A stretch of DNA of 64,000 nt from Pseudovirgaria hyperparasitica (Eukaryota; Ascomycota; Dothideomycetes; Acrospermales; Acrospermaceae). Below are positions 33,164 through 47,179 of this stretch, one piece after another. A program made the position numbers and the translations under genes. The stretch covers positions 121,501 through 185,500 of the forward strand of contig NW_022985560.1 in NCBI RefSeq assembly GCF_010093815.1. The letters are read 5' to 3'. Below the pieces are notes generated by a model. That model searched no databases, was not told the origin of the DNA, and saw only the letters and a program-made list of their open reading frames with translations. Within the stretch, counting starts at the first letter, position 1. Each line of letters begins with the position of its first letter.

Positions 33164-36100
33164 CAGAGAGAGGAGAAGTTGCATTTACGGCGTATGGTTG
33201 ATTTTTTGCATAGTCATGGAGACACTTGCGCAGTCAAAATACTGTCATTGAGTGGTGTCTTTTGCTCCTAGTTGCGAACGCATAGTAGACCGCAGTCAAC
33301 ATTAGCAACGGTACCTGTGTTATGATAGTGTTTTTGTACGATCCAATTCCAACTTACATCTTATGATGCCTGGCATTGGATTCAGTCCCCCGTGCTATAT
33401 GTACGAAAGTGATAAATCTCCTCTCCTTGGAATGCATGCGTTGAAGTGCATACTGCTACTGCTGACTCGCTTCCTTCGTGAAATTTGGATGCATCTCGTG
33501 CGCGGAAACATCAAGAAGTGGTTCTCAGAGCGCACGCAGCTGTTGTAAAGAGCTATAATCAGACTTAGTGTACCTCAGCAAAGTTCATATCGTGGTAGGA
33601 AGATCTAACATAGGTAATTAGTAGTGGGACAATGATGCTATAGAATCGCCGAGTACAGAACCACCTCGAAAGCGCTACTTCCTCTACTGGCTATGTCTAG
33701 ACTTATCACTTCCACGCAGTGTTTCCTTCGAAGCACACATAGTAGGTGAAAGTGTTGTTAGGGGCAAGGCGACCCATCGTCCAAGAAACCGTCGATCGAT
33801 TGCACCAATGGCAGTATATCCAGCGCGGAATTGCCCAAGCTGGGACTTTCTTCAAATTACATTCCGGGAGTTAGTGTACAAACCAACTCGCTCTCTCTTT
33901 CGTTCTTCAACGTCAACCCAAATTCTCTGCCTAAATGGCCCTCCGCGGTACTTGCCTTTCCAGAGACTGCCCTTTCAACAGGACCCGGTCCCTGTTGGCT
34001 ACAGCGCTACTAGGACTCACCGGTAGTTGATTAATGCAGCTCCGGCGAGAGGAGACACCCTTTGCATCATTGGGCACCACCAGCAGCTCAAACTCTTCGT
34101 CCTTATGCAACAACATTAGTATATCTCACATATCCACCCGCGCAGGACCGCCATACCTCAGCGTTTCGAACGCGTTCAGAAGCTCACTAACCGCTCCACT
34201 CCCAGTGCTCGTCCTCATGCTCCACATCCTTACGGACTCGGAGTACCTCAAGTATTATAGTCTCCGAATCAGTAAATGGCGAGCGTGTAGAGCGGTTGTT
34301 AGAGCACCTAGAGTCTAGCAACGGCGGCCTTTCCACACCTCCACGAGGGTGGGGCGAAAAGGGCTTTTTATGGCCCACATGACCCTGTTTGCGGTGTTCT
34401 TGGTCCGCGACCAGAGGGACGGGCGACCAGGTGAGCGCATAGCGATAGTAGAGGAGGTAAAAGAGGCCATTGTGACAGCGGAGGAGTGGTGATTCTGTGA
34501 GTTTGAAGGTCAGTTGTCCTGTGAATAGCTGCGATGGATATAGCTGCGTAGGTATAGGTATCCAGGGCTGGCAGGATGTTGTAATGTTGAGGTAAAGTTT
34601 TGGATTTGAGGTACGCTACGCCGTCTAAGTTGTGGGATTATGAGTTTAGAGGAAGGATCTAATGTCTTCAAAATCGGCGGAAAAGCGCAATTGAGTACTT
34701 TCCGTAGGGGGACTGGGTCTTTAACTTACGTAGGGTTTTCAGATGTTGAGCTTTGCGCTCAAAAGCTACGCGTTGTAGTAAGGTTAATATTGCTTTGGCT
34801 TTGTAGCTAGTTACTACGATCGTAGAGGGTGGTCTCGACAAGAGACATCTATCACAACAGTAGCCGGCCGTACGTCGGCTCAGGACTGTGTAAACAACGT
34901 TCTACGCCGTAGCTTCCACTTGTCATATACCGCCAAGGTCTTGGGAACCACTCTCTTAGCTTGTTCCATGATCTCATAGACCATAGCACAAGCACTAACC
35001 AATCCCCATGCTTGTATAATCTGACGAATGCTATATGGTGTTGTATCTGGTAAATATTGCCCCTGAGTAGCCAGTCATGGCTCCCATCATTGGGGTATGG
35101 TCTTTATAGGGCTAGGTGCACGCAAAATGGTTATACGATCGAGCTTCGCAGATGTCGTCTCTGGCCAATACCAATATAACTGTTACGGCATGTTTGTGTC
35201 TTCTTCAACACTGCCGTTCCCCTTGAACTGGTAAACGGCTGCGCAGGCAGTGTGTATGGTTTGAGTGTGCGCAAAGACTCATACTGCGCCTTTTGATGTA
35301 CTGAGTTTGTTTTTGGCAACTCGTGCCGGTGTACCACCGGTCCTTTGAAGTATGTCTCCCTTCGTAAGGTTCGTCAACACTTCTTGCTCTTCGTCAACGC
35401 GGATCAACTGCTAGCGGTCCCAACGCTGTAGTATGTATGAATGACCCAAGCTCTTCCAATATTACCTCCAGTGATTTTTCATTGTGGTATGCCGGTTCCT
35501 ATTGAGCTATGAAATCAAGTTCGACGTCCGTTATGGGTTCTCTCAGATCTGGCTCAACTGACGTCTCTTTCTGCAGCTGCCCAACACCACGCGCCACGCC
35601 TCCAAGGCGTCATTATAGTTTTACTCCGTGTCGCTCTAATCTCCACCAGCGTTTTAAAGGTTCACTGCCATTGCATCCAACACGACTTTCTCGTAATCTG
35701 ACAAGGCTAACGTGACATCCAATAGGTCTCACTCTCGCCACATTCCGACTGTTTGTACGTCGAAAGCCCCAATATTTCTCCTTCTCTCGCGGCTATAGCA
35801 AGTTCTGGATCAATGGCTGACCCAAATCGATACAGTCCATCTCAGATGGAGTGTTGATACTCCAAGGAGAGACGGCCACTGCCCCTACAGCAGTTGCAGC
35901 AACAGCAACAGCAACAGACAGTGGTCACCTGCCTCCAACTGCGGGCCGGCCATAACTCCGGCGTCTCAGCAGTGGGCCGGGGAAGTCTGGGCAGGCCTAC
36001 CGCGACCTTTCACGGTGAGTGAGGTCATTCCAAGTTGGTCACCGCGATTGTGCAGTAAGTTGCCATCTGCTGATTAGCAACCTCATATATTGATGTTGAC

Positions 36101-37819
36101 TTGTAGCAAGGCCCAGTAGCTCATTTCTGGTAGTCCTGACTTTGTGGTCCTATGTAGGGGGACGTGGTGTTCCTAGAGAAACATCTTCGGTGCTGTTGTA
36201 ACGCGCAGGGCCATGTCTTCCATTTCACAAGTGCCAGAGGCCAGGACAGCTTGATAAAAATGGCTTCTGGAGTACTGTCTCCTCATACCTCGACCATGCC
36301 GGATTATAATTGCTGTAATGTCATTATAGTGCCAGATTGGACCCGCATTTGGGTCCCACGTAGGTTTAAGTCAAGCAGTTCTGGTCGTCCGGACAGGCGA
36401 ATGTAGGCAGTTCAAGTATCACTTATCTTGATTCTTGTTGTGACTTAAGCGCGAATATCGGCGTTGTAGTCACACATGTCGAGATGTTTACGTTCTCGTA
36501 AGGTCAAGAATCAGCAAACCAAGAGCATACTTTGATGCGGCTAGAATATGATGCCGCAGACGTGAGCTTCAGCCTTCTGAAAACACTCACTGAAGTTCTT
36601 TTCATTCGAACAACATAGATCTCAGCATTCTAGAATCGCACGCGGAGCCTCTTCCCGTTTCGATGGCACCAAAACCGATCTCTGTGAGGCACATATTGCC
36701 AGTACTAGGCTGTCAAGGTGCACTTATCGGCTTCCTACGAGCACACATGGAGGATGAGATGCCTCCAGAGCTCCGAATATCAGCTTCTCAGGGGTAGGTA
36801 TAGAGTCTCACTCATTCATGTACCCAGTATACAGTGTCCCGAGAGCATACATCACTCAATGGTCACGAACTGCGGACGTGCTGTGCAGAGTGTCCACTGT
36901 CCGAGCGGCGTGTGAGGCAGCTCTGATAACGCGTATGATGGGTTTACAGGCTTTCTCTGTGGCCTTCCGTTGCATTACTACCACCACCATCATTTATCAC
37001 AACTCCTCCAGCATCCCTGGCGATGCAGCCAGCGTCTCGTGAGTCCATGAGTGCAAGCACAGCCACAGCCACAGGCCCAGGTCGCCTCGTCGCCCAGCCA
37101 CCGGCAGCATAGGTATGGCAAACACTTGCGACCTCCTTAGCGCTGCGGGAAGCTTGTGGCCTCCCCCTCCCCCTCCCCCTCACCGAACATGTGGGTCTTG
37201 CTAGCGGCAAGAAGTCGCGATAGACGTTTAGAAGGCCTGTGCGGGCTTCACGTTTGGCTTGCGTAAGCCTTCACACTTCGCCCAACCATCCATGTATGGA
37301 CTCCAGAATAGATGGGCTGCATCCCCTGAGTCCGGGCTACAGCCTCCCGTTAAGCTCAACTCCACAGCTTCTCGGGCAGTCAAGATATCGGCCTGGCGCA
37401 AAAGCAGAGTGGCAGATTCATCGATCAAAGCAATCTCCCGAGCTTAGCATCGGGAACATGACCATTCCCTATCCGGACGAAGAAGTTACATCATGTGCTT
37501 CTGTGTGGTTCGATTATGACAGCTTTGACAGCAATGGTCGTTCCTGCCCTGCTTTTGTTTTGATCCAGGCCTAAAGGGGTCGCGGGATAGTTTCGATTCT
37601 CACCAGCTCTCGAGCCCCCACGTCCGCCTTAAAAACTCGTCTCTCCTCGCCGATTTTCCTTCTCTTCTTCACCCAACAACTCATCTTTCTCACTGCTCTC
37701 TACCTTCATTCTCTTCTCTCTTCATTGCTTCTTGTTGGCAACCATTCCTTTACCTTCCTCCACTCTCTTCACCTTTCCTTGACCATATCTCCTCTGTTAC
37801 CAGTCACTCATTCATCATC
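33164..37819. other. Gene-poor spacer of 4.7 kb
   Basis: No gene is supported. A stretch at 33.8-34.3 kb has several adjoining open frames of roughly coding-like composition but no domain or consistent splicing. A CAACAG-type run lies near 35.9 kb and a CCCCCT run near 37.16 kb. The last 250 bp before 37820 are C/T-rich, as expected for a promoter and leader of the Mei2-like gene. Confidence 0.5.
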
Positions 37820-39892
37820 ATGTCTTCATCTGGTTCTTCCGCCGGTAGTTCGCCAGTTCGCGAGACTTTCTTTGACTACTCCGAGCCCGCCTCGCCAAAT
37901 TCTGTCAATACTGCTGACACCATCCCCTCGCCTGGTTCCACTTATGATCATCAGCATCAAGCTGTGATCATTCCTCAGCACCACCAGTATCCCCCTCATG
38001 TTCGCGCCAAGATCATCGAATGGTCCAACATCTTCACCGGTCTTCATGACCAAGAAGTCCGTGACCAAATCTTGACGCTTATCCAGGATGAGGAGAAGCT
38101 CACGGTCAAAGACGCCTATCGTTCCCTTCTGAAGGCGATTGTCTCTACGCCAAGCGATGTCCTCCGTGGTGGTATGATGGAAAAGTATCTCTTCGAGCTG
38201 ATTCACCCCTCCGAGTTCGAAGGTGTTATCGACACCTGGCGCATGAATGATCTTGTTCCCTTTGTCCGTCTCAATCCCGCTGAACACCGCGAGTACATGA
38301 CACGCTACCTCCATGTCGCTTGCAATACTGGGTCTTCTGAGGCAATCCTGGCCGGTGTCAACAACCTCGCAGAGTTTTTTGATCTCTTGAAGACAGTAAG
38401 CCATCTTGATCCGATCTGAGACCGCTCGCTAACACCACATTCAGGAAGTTCCGCTGATCAACGAATGCACTGAGCTCAGACGCACTGTTGACAGCCAGTT
38501 TCTGTTCTTCTACCAGGACATCCGCCAGTCCCACCTGGCTAAGATCCTAGTCGACAACTTTGCTGAGAACCTGTTCCCGAATCTCTGCTCTGTTGCCTGG
38601 GTAAGCGCTCGGGTTTACAATAACCTCGCTCGCTCTCCCGTGCTCTATCCTCATAACGGCTATGAGACAATGGTTCGTATGCATATTGTCTCTCCTTTGC
38701 CCGTCACCGATCGTCAGTCGTTCATGACAATGCATGCTTGGGCCCAAGGCATCATTGCCGACTACGGTTCTCCAGTTCGCACCATCACCTGTGAGGTACG
38801 TGGTGGTAACATCGCGTGGGCCACTTACACGATTGAATTCTACAGTGTCGAGCATGCTATGCGCATGGTCGAGATGCAAGGACGTGTTCGCTCTTGGATT
38901 CAAGTAAGTTTCGCTCCATTTCTCATCATTTCCGGCTTCACATCTGACTTCAGCCAGACTCCCTCCATCGGCGGCATCGTGAGAGTTGAAATCATGGCGC
39001 CATCCGAGCTCCTCTGTCTTACAGAACTTGTCCACAATGGCTTCCGTGGAGACATTCAGATCCCGCGCTGCCCACGTTATCCTCATCGCACTGCCTCAAT
39101 GATCATCGCTCCTCCCCACTTCGTTCGCGTCGACGATGTTCGCACCACTCTCATGCTTCGCAACTTGCCCAATGGAATGACCTCTGTAAGTTCTGCCACT
39201 CTTTTTTCAAGCTTTACTGACACAGACATAGTTCGAGTTGAAGTATCTCATCGACGGTATGGCGCGCAACATGTACAACTTCTTGTATCTCCGCATGGAC
39301 TTCCAGACCGGCAACAACGTCGGCTATGGATTTGTCAACTTTGATGATCCCGATGCTGCGGTCCAGTTTGCCGGTAAGTGGCAAGGCTTGACTTGGATCA
39401 TCAACCATACCACCAAGGTCGCGGCTGTTTCTTACGCCACTACTCAGGGTAAGGAGAACCAAATCGCTCGCTTTCGCAACTCTGGTCTTCGCCTCCAGCC
39501 TGCACCAAATCGTCCCAAGGTACAAACACACCTTGACTACAGTCTTCCAAGCTAATCATTTCTCAGCTTTTCGTCTCGCTCTTCGACTTCGCCGAAGAAT
39601 CTATGTCTGGACGCGCCTTGGGTGAGGAGATTCCACTTCCCCACGTCGATAACCATACCAAGCTCAATCGTTCTGTTATGAATGGTCGCAACAACGGTAA
39701 ATCCCTTCACCCAACTCATCTTTGCCTCTCTCATCTGACATTGTCACTTCAGGTCTTTACAGTCGCGCTCGCCGCACCGGACAGGCAAACCTCATGCAGG
39801 GCTTGTTTGACAACGGAAACCCACACAATCCCCCAGAGTTCGACTCTATCTTTTCTTTCGCTCATCAGTTCAGCGCTGTCTACAACAAGTGA
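37820..39892 (+). CDS. Mei2-like RNA-binding protein
   Basis: Exons 37820-38395, 38445-38903, 38958-39185, 39232-39519, 39567-39696 and 39753-39892 give about 606 residues. The C-terminal part (about 405-525) is the RRM_2 domain typical of Mei2-like proteins: TTLMLRNLPNGM, then YNFLYLRMDFQTGNNVGYGF, VNFDDPDAAVQF, VSYATTQGKENQIARFRNSG. The S. pombe founder Mei2 binds meiRNA and commits cells to meiosis, and the mould relatives are thought to act in development. The N-terminal part (about 60-190) is helical (ARAKIIEWSNIFTGLHDQEV and onwards) and unrecognised. The middle (about 215-345) could hold a degenerate RRM. The third exon uses an acceptor 4 nt beyond a nearer CAG, because only this keeps the frame. 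The end is FAHQFSAVYNK. Confidence 0.9.
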
Positions 39893-42789
39893 TGTGCTCT
39901 TTCCCCATCCCTCTTCTTTGGTTCGGCTTTTGTGTCTGGATCTGATGGTGATTGGCCAATGTGGTCTGGATGGATGTCGGTTACATCTTGTTTGCGTTCT
40001 GGATTTGAATCTTCTCTTCTTGTATCGTCGGCCTAGTGGTCTTGACGCCTTTTAATACCTTCACTGTCTCTGTTTATCTTGTCGGCGAAATGGCGATACT
40101 GTAGCGAGATCTTGTATCTCAACCACCTCCTCTTATGGAGCAATACAATAGTTAGATACCAATTGACATCATGGCTTGTCAATCATCCTCGCTCTTTCTC
40201 GTCTCTCATAGTGACTTGACCTTACCGCAATAATAATAGACTTAGACAAGCGAATAAAGGCGAGGAATTTTCCTACCGGATCCAAAAGAGTCTCTCCATA
40301 GGGAATTGTTCACGTACTCAGCATTTGCGGGCACTCCTAACATCCCCCTTCCCCGTCGACTGCAACCACGACGATATATCAGCGCAACAGCCATAACCTT
40401 GTCACAAACACCAGCAGCGTTTCTAAAATGCACATCCGCATCTCTTTTCGCGTCCCTTAGCTATACCATCCCGCATTATCACATCAGCGCGCAGAAAGCA
40501 CGCAATTGACGCACGCCTCGTGCACCACCACGCCGCAAGGTGCGCCACGACTGAGGTAACGCAGTCAAGGATAAGGGAATCTTTACGGCCGTCCGGTGTT
40601 TCAGACGTTCACGTAAGCCGAGGAAAACTGGATCGAGCCACAATTGCTACGACGATGCAGATCTAGATTCGCAGGTACATCCGAACGATATTGCCTACCA
40701 CAACATCACGGATTCCCTGGGCTAAGCGTGCAGCAGTATGTGTAGTCGAAAGCTGATGAAGTTCTGGTCCGGTTTCCTGAGGTCGCTTGCAGCTCTGGCA
40801 ATAGAAAGTTGCCTGACAGTACCCGCGCTGGTGAGAGGAAAGAGACGAGTGCTCGTGGTGTAGCCACGCTGTCGTGTACAATACACGCCCTCTCCTGAGG
40901 CGATAAGGTTGGAGAAGATGTTGAGCATACTGTGCGCTAAGTATTCGAAGAGGATGATGACGTCCAAGGCGACTTAGATCCAGCGTGAGATGAGTGTCGT
41001 AGTCCACAATGTGGTAATAATAGCAGACGGGTCAACAGCAAACAGGAAGTCGGTCCTTTCTATTGCGTAGCTACTGATCAGATATGGCAAGTCTCCAAAG
41101 CTAGTATATGTGTTGCAGTACGAAGACGACTGGAAGGTGAGATGCGGGTAGCTTGTGGCTTCCAATGAGGAGCAGTATGCGGTGACAGCAGCGACTCTAT
41201 CAAGAGAGGCATGTTTGCTCGGGATGATAGCTTACCTGATTGCGTTTGTAGCGAACTGAGAGACGTCTATATCCAGGAGTTGGATAAGAAGGAGCGTCAA
41301 CAGGGCAATAATCAAGGGGAGGATCAAGAGCTCGAAATGATATGCATACACAGATGAACTGTGAGCAAGTGAGGATAACGGACGCTAGGAAAGCTGCTGA
41401 AGAGAAAGACCATCCCGTATCTGTCCAGAGGAGAACGAGGGCGTTCGACCCGGGAGTCGCGTCCAAGTGACTCTTGATATAGTAGGTGAGGATTCACCCG
41501 AGTTCTGCACAGTCCACGAAGACTCGGATCCTAAATTTGGGTGTCAAAAAGTAGACACGCGAGATTACAGACGAGTACTGTGATATTTGACCAGGTTGCA
41601 AGTCGCATGAAAGAGACCGTCAGATATTTCCAGTGACCCGCGGTTAATGCCATATCAGAGTCCGATATGCCAGTATGTTCTTGGCTATGGGCAATCGACA
41701 AAAAGGAGGGTCAAGAGCCTGCTCAGAGTGGCTCACATGTCAGACATTGACACCACAATGTAGCTCCTCCTTTCAGAGGCCAGGATCGAGAAACGCGGTA
41801 TGGTAAAGACCGTGTGGTGTATCCTCTTGGCTTGGCGACCTTCCCCGTCCAATTGTGTAACAGTTCTATTAGACTCGAGTGTGCTCCAAGCCTGTACTTG
41901 ACACATAGATTCTGTTGAGTCGGGAGGCAATTAAATTGCTACACGCCGAGATTTTGTAGCTCACAGACACGCTGAGCTAGCTGTAGAAGCGTTGTATTGC
42001 TCGACGACAGAGGATGTGTGCTCACCTCAGGGGTCCAAGCTCTTTATTGCCTCCACGTTTTGCAGTACCCAGGTCACTGTATGCTGATCACCCTCACAGT
42101 CTGGGACTGCTCTGGAAACACGTACTACGGCAACCTTATCCGCAATTTTGAACATTAGGACACTGTCACAGCAGGTACTGCACCCTCATTGTCCCCGTTG
42201 ACGTTGATGTTCGTCTCATAGTCCCGGGGTGTTGTGACACCACTATTGCGCCGCAGATTCTGGAGAGCACACGGTTGAGGCAGTTCTGGTCCGGTGACAG
42301 AGTGTGATCCTGCTGCTTTGTGACTTGCGACACATAGTTCTTCTCCTTGTTGAGTTGTCTTTCTTCAATTGGTCTTGGTTTGGGGAGAAGTATTTATGTG
42401 CTGACAACCTGAGATATACAATAGCCAGTTGGTTGGGTGGATAATTTGTGACGAAAGGCATAGACAGAGCTAGGAGCCGGTTGGTATTTCGGATTGCCGC
42501 TTCCATATACCCTGGACTGTCGTGACTTCGAGGGAAGCAAACCTTTGCGATTTTAAGGAATGTTAGTCCCGTTTGTTGTCGTTGGTAAACGCTCAAATAG
42601 AGGACTGGAAATATTTCGTTGTTCCGGTGTGTTTATAATGTGTCTTCCGGATACTTATGTCTTCAAGGGATGCGGTTCTCTTGTCATCGATAGAGTCCAG
42701 AGAATTGCGGGGAGTCTCTTGAGATGATGATGTCTTAAACTGCTCGTCATTCAGATTATGGCGGCCCTTAAGAGATTCAAGCTTTCGTT

Positions 42790-43976
42790 ATGGGAGTAGA
42801 CACGAGAAGGGAGCTAAGAATGGAAGATTATTTGCGGCTATTCGTCGATCATGTCTCTCAGAATATGGCGTTCTGCGTCGAGATTCAGGGACTGGGTCAA
42901 TCGCTGGATTATCATCTGATGGGTCGATCAAAATGGTAAACAGTTTCATCTATGAAAGGCAAGCATGTCAATGCATGTCAGTCGATGTCTGGCGACTCAT
43001 TTTATAAGGCGGGCGTAACTTACCTTCGGTGCTCGACCGTAAAAATTGCACTATGATCGCGATTACCATCTATATCTAAAGTGTTATGGTGTTGTAACAC
43101 TTCCCTGGATAGTATACCACGAAGGTAGACGTGGATCTCGGCGACGGAGCTGGAAAGAGATATATCAGGCACTCGGTCTCGTTGAGACGTCCTCCGAAGT
43201 CCCCAAGACAATTTTGATCAATGATGAAGAAGTCGAAAAGTGTTAACAGCTCGCTACACACTACTCTGTATGTCAGACCGATCATGGCTGTGGTAATCAA
43301 AGTTAAACAAGCTCAACGATTATGTCGTCCTCATTCTCGCTTTACCATGCTTCTTGAAGGAATTCGAGTGCTGGCTAATGGTATGATGTATCAGTTATGC
43401 AATGCGTCAAACGCGAGGAGTGATCTGCGTAAGGCAGATTCTGCAGTACCAGAGATTAGTCGTCGGATGAAAAACATAGCTGGGGATTTCCCTCCCGGAC
43501 TGGTCGGTTTGGATATCTTCCCGAGGTTCTATGATTTGTCCTGGTGTTTTGATTGGCAAGTGTGCTAAGCGCGTCGGAGAAAATCCGCAGATAGTAGATC
43601 CTGCAGCGCGGTGACATCAGGCTATGATGCAGAGCAGTATGGGGTATCTTACTTACTAGAGAGGTTTCTTCTGGTACCTTTCATCGATATCGACTCCCTC
43701 ATCTGGTGTTCGGGTCTTCAAGGGTCGTAAACACATTGACCGAGTGTAGTGCCAGCCGTAAGCTGTCACCCCACGGCTTCCAAGTCAGATACAAGGAAGC
43801 TCATCGACCTCGATGATGAGAAGCTTACTTTTGTCACATCATCGCGGTCTTATTTCTTTGTTGGTGTCCAAAAAGGCAAGGATGCCATTCGCGTCGTTAG
43901 AGGAATTCCACCTACCAAAGCTCGCGACGCCACGGTTTCTTTGATGAAGCAAAATAGTCGAGATAGCTTTCTATAG
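42790..43976 (+). other. Possible coding fragments of an unknown or decayed gene
   Basis: Several short plus-strand frames have protein-like composition. 42790-42948 reads MGVDTRRELRMEDYLRLF and later QNMAFCVEIQGLGQSLDYHL, followed by a possible donor (TGGTAAAC). 43046-43246 includes RSWKEIYQALGLVETSSEVP. 43749-43976 includes KLIDLDDEKLTFVTSSRSYF. I could not join them by sensible splice sites or name a family. It may be an intron-rich gene I failed to resolve, or a relic. Confidence 0.25.
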
Positions 43977-44442
43977 CTCGTTATCTTCCTATTCCGCTCT
44001 TCCATTGAAGCCCAGAGCTGTTATTCGAATAGTGAAATGCAAGTATTGGCTTTCTTGCTGAAAGGGAGTGTGCGAGTAACGAGCCTGCACAAAGCTTTCT
44101 CTTTGCACTCATCACTGTCAAAGGGGAAAAAGATGAAGGACTAGGAGGGTCTCTCGACCAAATGAATGTGGTGGGGGGTCCTTTTGTAAAACATGACTGG
44201 TTGAAGATTTGGTTGGAAGGAGTGTTGTGCTGTATGAATCTTGCGGGCGGTTGCAGTGGTTCTAGCGGCTATGCTGATGACCGCACCATTGTGACGATCT
44301 TTTGACATCCGCTATAACCACTTACCGTGGCCGTCACCATCGTACTGACACATTTTTTCAACGCAGATATCCTTATCAAAGAAGGCTTGTCAACGAATTT
44401 TTCCACGCCTTTTTATGGGACACTCACATAAAGAGAAAGACG

Positions 44443-44894
44443 ATGAATGATACGAGCTCCACAGTACCAGGAAGAGAAGAAAAGGAGGAGATGTCTCAGA
44501 CTTATTCACATGTACCACAGGCACAGTCCCGTCAGAACACGCAACTTTTGACCTTGCCTAAGCAAGAGCCAATCGAGCAGCCACCCATCCGGACGAGCTC
44601 CCAGCAGGCATCGCCCCTACTCTGCATCCAACCACTGACACATGGAATCCTAACATGTCCTCTGGCATACCCCCCGACCACTACTCTATCTCCTCACCCA
44701 CCGTGCCCGTTCTCTCCAACACCAGCACCACAGAAACCACAGAGCACGAGGCCCGGAACCAGCTCGACACGCCATATAATTCAGACGTGCCGTGGGGTGG
44801 CTTCATTGTGCTGGAGGACATGGCAACGCAGCTCGAGGCAGGTGTGCCCCTGGACGATTTCATGCGCCCTGGGGTGGAGGAGGGCACGTGGTAA
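44443..44894 (+). other. Possible gene remnant or unresolved exon
   Basis: One frame starts MNDTSSTVPGREEKEEM and is open past 44600. A second frame from about 44560 reads LPAGIAPTLHPTTDTWNPN and continues to FIVLEDMATQLEAGVPLDDF and a perfect donor-like GTAAGT at 44893. The two frames do not join by an obvious intron, so this may be a frameshifted relic or a missed splice. The product is unknown. Confidence 0.25.
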
Positions 44895-46792
44895 GTGTTT
44901 AGACCGCTGGTCGAGCGCCTGCTAAGCTCTATAAAAGTAGACACTAAGAATAGAGACACGCGTCAGGAGGAGGATAAAAGGGCCAGTGTTTTTCTTGCTC
45001 GTGAAAAGGGGAAAAGCGTAGATAGAGAGGGACAATATGATGAGGAGTTACGATAAGGCCGTGTTGCTGCGTATGTATTACTGGGGCAGTGGTGTGGTGT
45101 GCTCTTGCTATAAGTGATAAATGAAGCTGATAAGACAATATAACGCGGTTATAGGCTGATTGGACGACGTTGAGTAATAATAGGAAAGTCTTCAGTTGCG
45201 ATTGTGGTCCGATAGGCATCGTTCGGATTGAAGAAGACCTTCTGGTGAATATTATCTTTAATGGACGAAGCATACGATAATATGGGACGATTTATGCGAA
45301 TTTTCAGTCCTCCTCTGTGACTTACCTCTACAAATGAAATCCCCTGATAACATATCCTGGGCATGGGCCGTCGTAAAAGTAATCCTTAGATACACGAGAT
45401 TTAGAGCAGGCGATTTGAGCATGTTCAGCATGGCGCATAAGATACAGATAGCGGAACTCAATGCGTTTCATCCGGATGGAAGCATACTGCTACTAGGATG
45501 CATATCCTAATTCGGATTCTAGCACTGTTGGATGATAGAACCTATGAAACGATTTCGAGCGAATATCATTAGGAGCATGTACCCAAGTCCAAGAAGTCAT
45601 CCTATCCAGAGAAGCCGGGTCTCAGAGTCGAATACGTGGTCTATAAAATACAGACATGTGCGGAGGAATAGTCGGATCAGGCCATATGACCGGACATAAC
45701 AGACATCAGGCAAAGAAGAAGATCTGGGTACACCCAGAAACGAGCCTAGATCATGACTTCCAGACTCTGGAGTAATTCTCATCACTTCGTGTCTGTATAT
45801 CCTTCAGAGAGAAGCACCGTTCAGCACCGAGCATCGATCTGCACAGAGGTAAATCGAACGATCGCGAGTGGGACCTTGGAGAACAATAAGGATGCGAGCA
45901 GATATGCAGGCTGCAACAGTGGTGCTAGGATCATGGTATTAGGTGGATGTGTATAAAGGAGCAAACAATGACAAGTTATTAGTGTTGGGTGGTATGAGAT
46001 GAGATGTCGTTGAAAGAAGACTCGTTTAGTGCGCCGAGCAGTAAGTCCTTGGCATCCAATGGACGGATCATCCATGGATACCTGCAGGCGTTGGCATCTT
46101 TGCGCGAGTCATGTCGCATATTTTATTTTACATCTACAATATCGCATGTCACGGATACCATCACAATGCAACTTCTTTTGGGAGCATACTGGTTCTATCT
46201 AGTATTTCCTTGTGGCGCTCTTGTATGGTTGGTATGCTTTCAACATGTCAAAATTCATAGTCAACTGTCACCATTCAGATCCAGTCTGTTTATGACGTCA
46301 ATGTCTCATATAGCAACAGGGGCCGGCATAACCTTTCATTTGCTAATCTCAATAACAAAAAATAGTGTACATACTATCACAAAATGGTCACTCAAGCCCT
46401 AGCCATCACAGCTTTAGTTACATTCATTCAGACCGTCGCTTCGACCCACCAGCTATCATCACGATGGCAAACTGATCAACGACCTAATCTCCAGTAGTCA
46501 CTGTGTCACTCGTTTCATAGTAGTCTGTATGGTTTCAGAATACCAATTCGATGATGTGACCAAGTTCGGGCAGAGAATAAACACTGATAGTGGGTACGAG
46601 CAGCTAAACATCGTTATAGAGATATACACGCTGCACCTGTCGAGCGATACCAGAAAGATAATCATTAAACGGATCAATTGGTAGAGTTCATGGTAGGTAT
46701 CTCAAACGGAGCTATTATCGCGATGAAGAACGTCCTGAGGTTTCAAGAAGAGGGTTCTGATAATCGGGTACGATGGGGTCTTCGGTACGACA

Positions 46793-47179
46793 TCACAAAT
46801 CATCTACTCGTTCTGAATATAGCTCTGCATCATTACATGAGACTGTACACTGCTCAGGCTCGTCATATTCTTCATAGTGAGACAGCGCGGTAGACTCCAA
46901 TGTGTCTGCAGGTGGACTGCTCTCATAGGAGATTAGGAGATTAGGAGAATAGCGGAGAAAGATACTAGTCAGATTTCGGAGTATACTTGCACCCAGGGTA
47001 GTACCATCAGATTCTAGGAAAACTGCAAGAACAGGACCAAGTACTACAATGCTTTGCTTCCCATAGTCACAGATATCATGTGGCAAGTCCAGAGAAAGCT
47101 TTTCATATCTTCGAGAAAATTGTAGTACAGCACTTTCCGATCTGCTGCCGCGCACAGCAAGCATAATCAAAGTCTCCAC
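46793..47179 (-). other. Possible coding fragment, unknown
   Basis: A minus-strand frame of 128 codons with coding-like composition: AVLQFSRRYEKLSLDLPHDI, then SIVVLGPVLAVFLESDGTTL and an acidic end (SHYEEYDEPEQC). No family was recognised and no upstream exon could be attached with confidence. Confidence 0.3.

Noticed and set aside
34740-35345. Stretch that superficially resembled an old retroelement
   Set aside because: No recognisable integrase, protease or reverse transcriptase motif and no terminal repeats were found, so no family can be assigned.
37826-39086. Two long minus-strand frames across the Mei2-like gene
   Set aside because: They are antisense shadows of conserved exons with correct splice sites on the plus strand.
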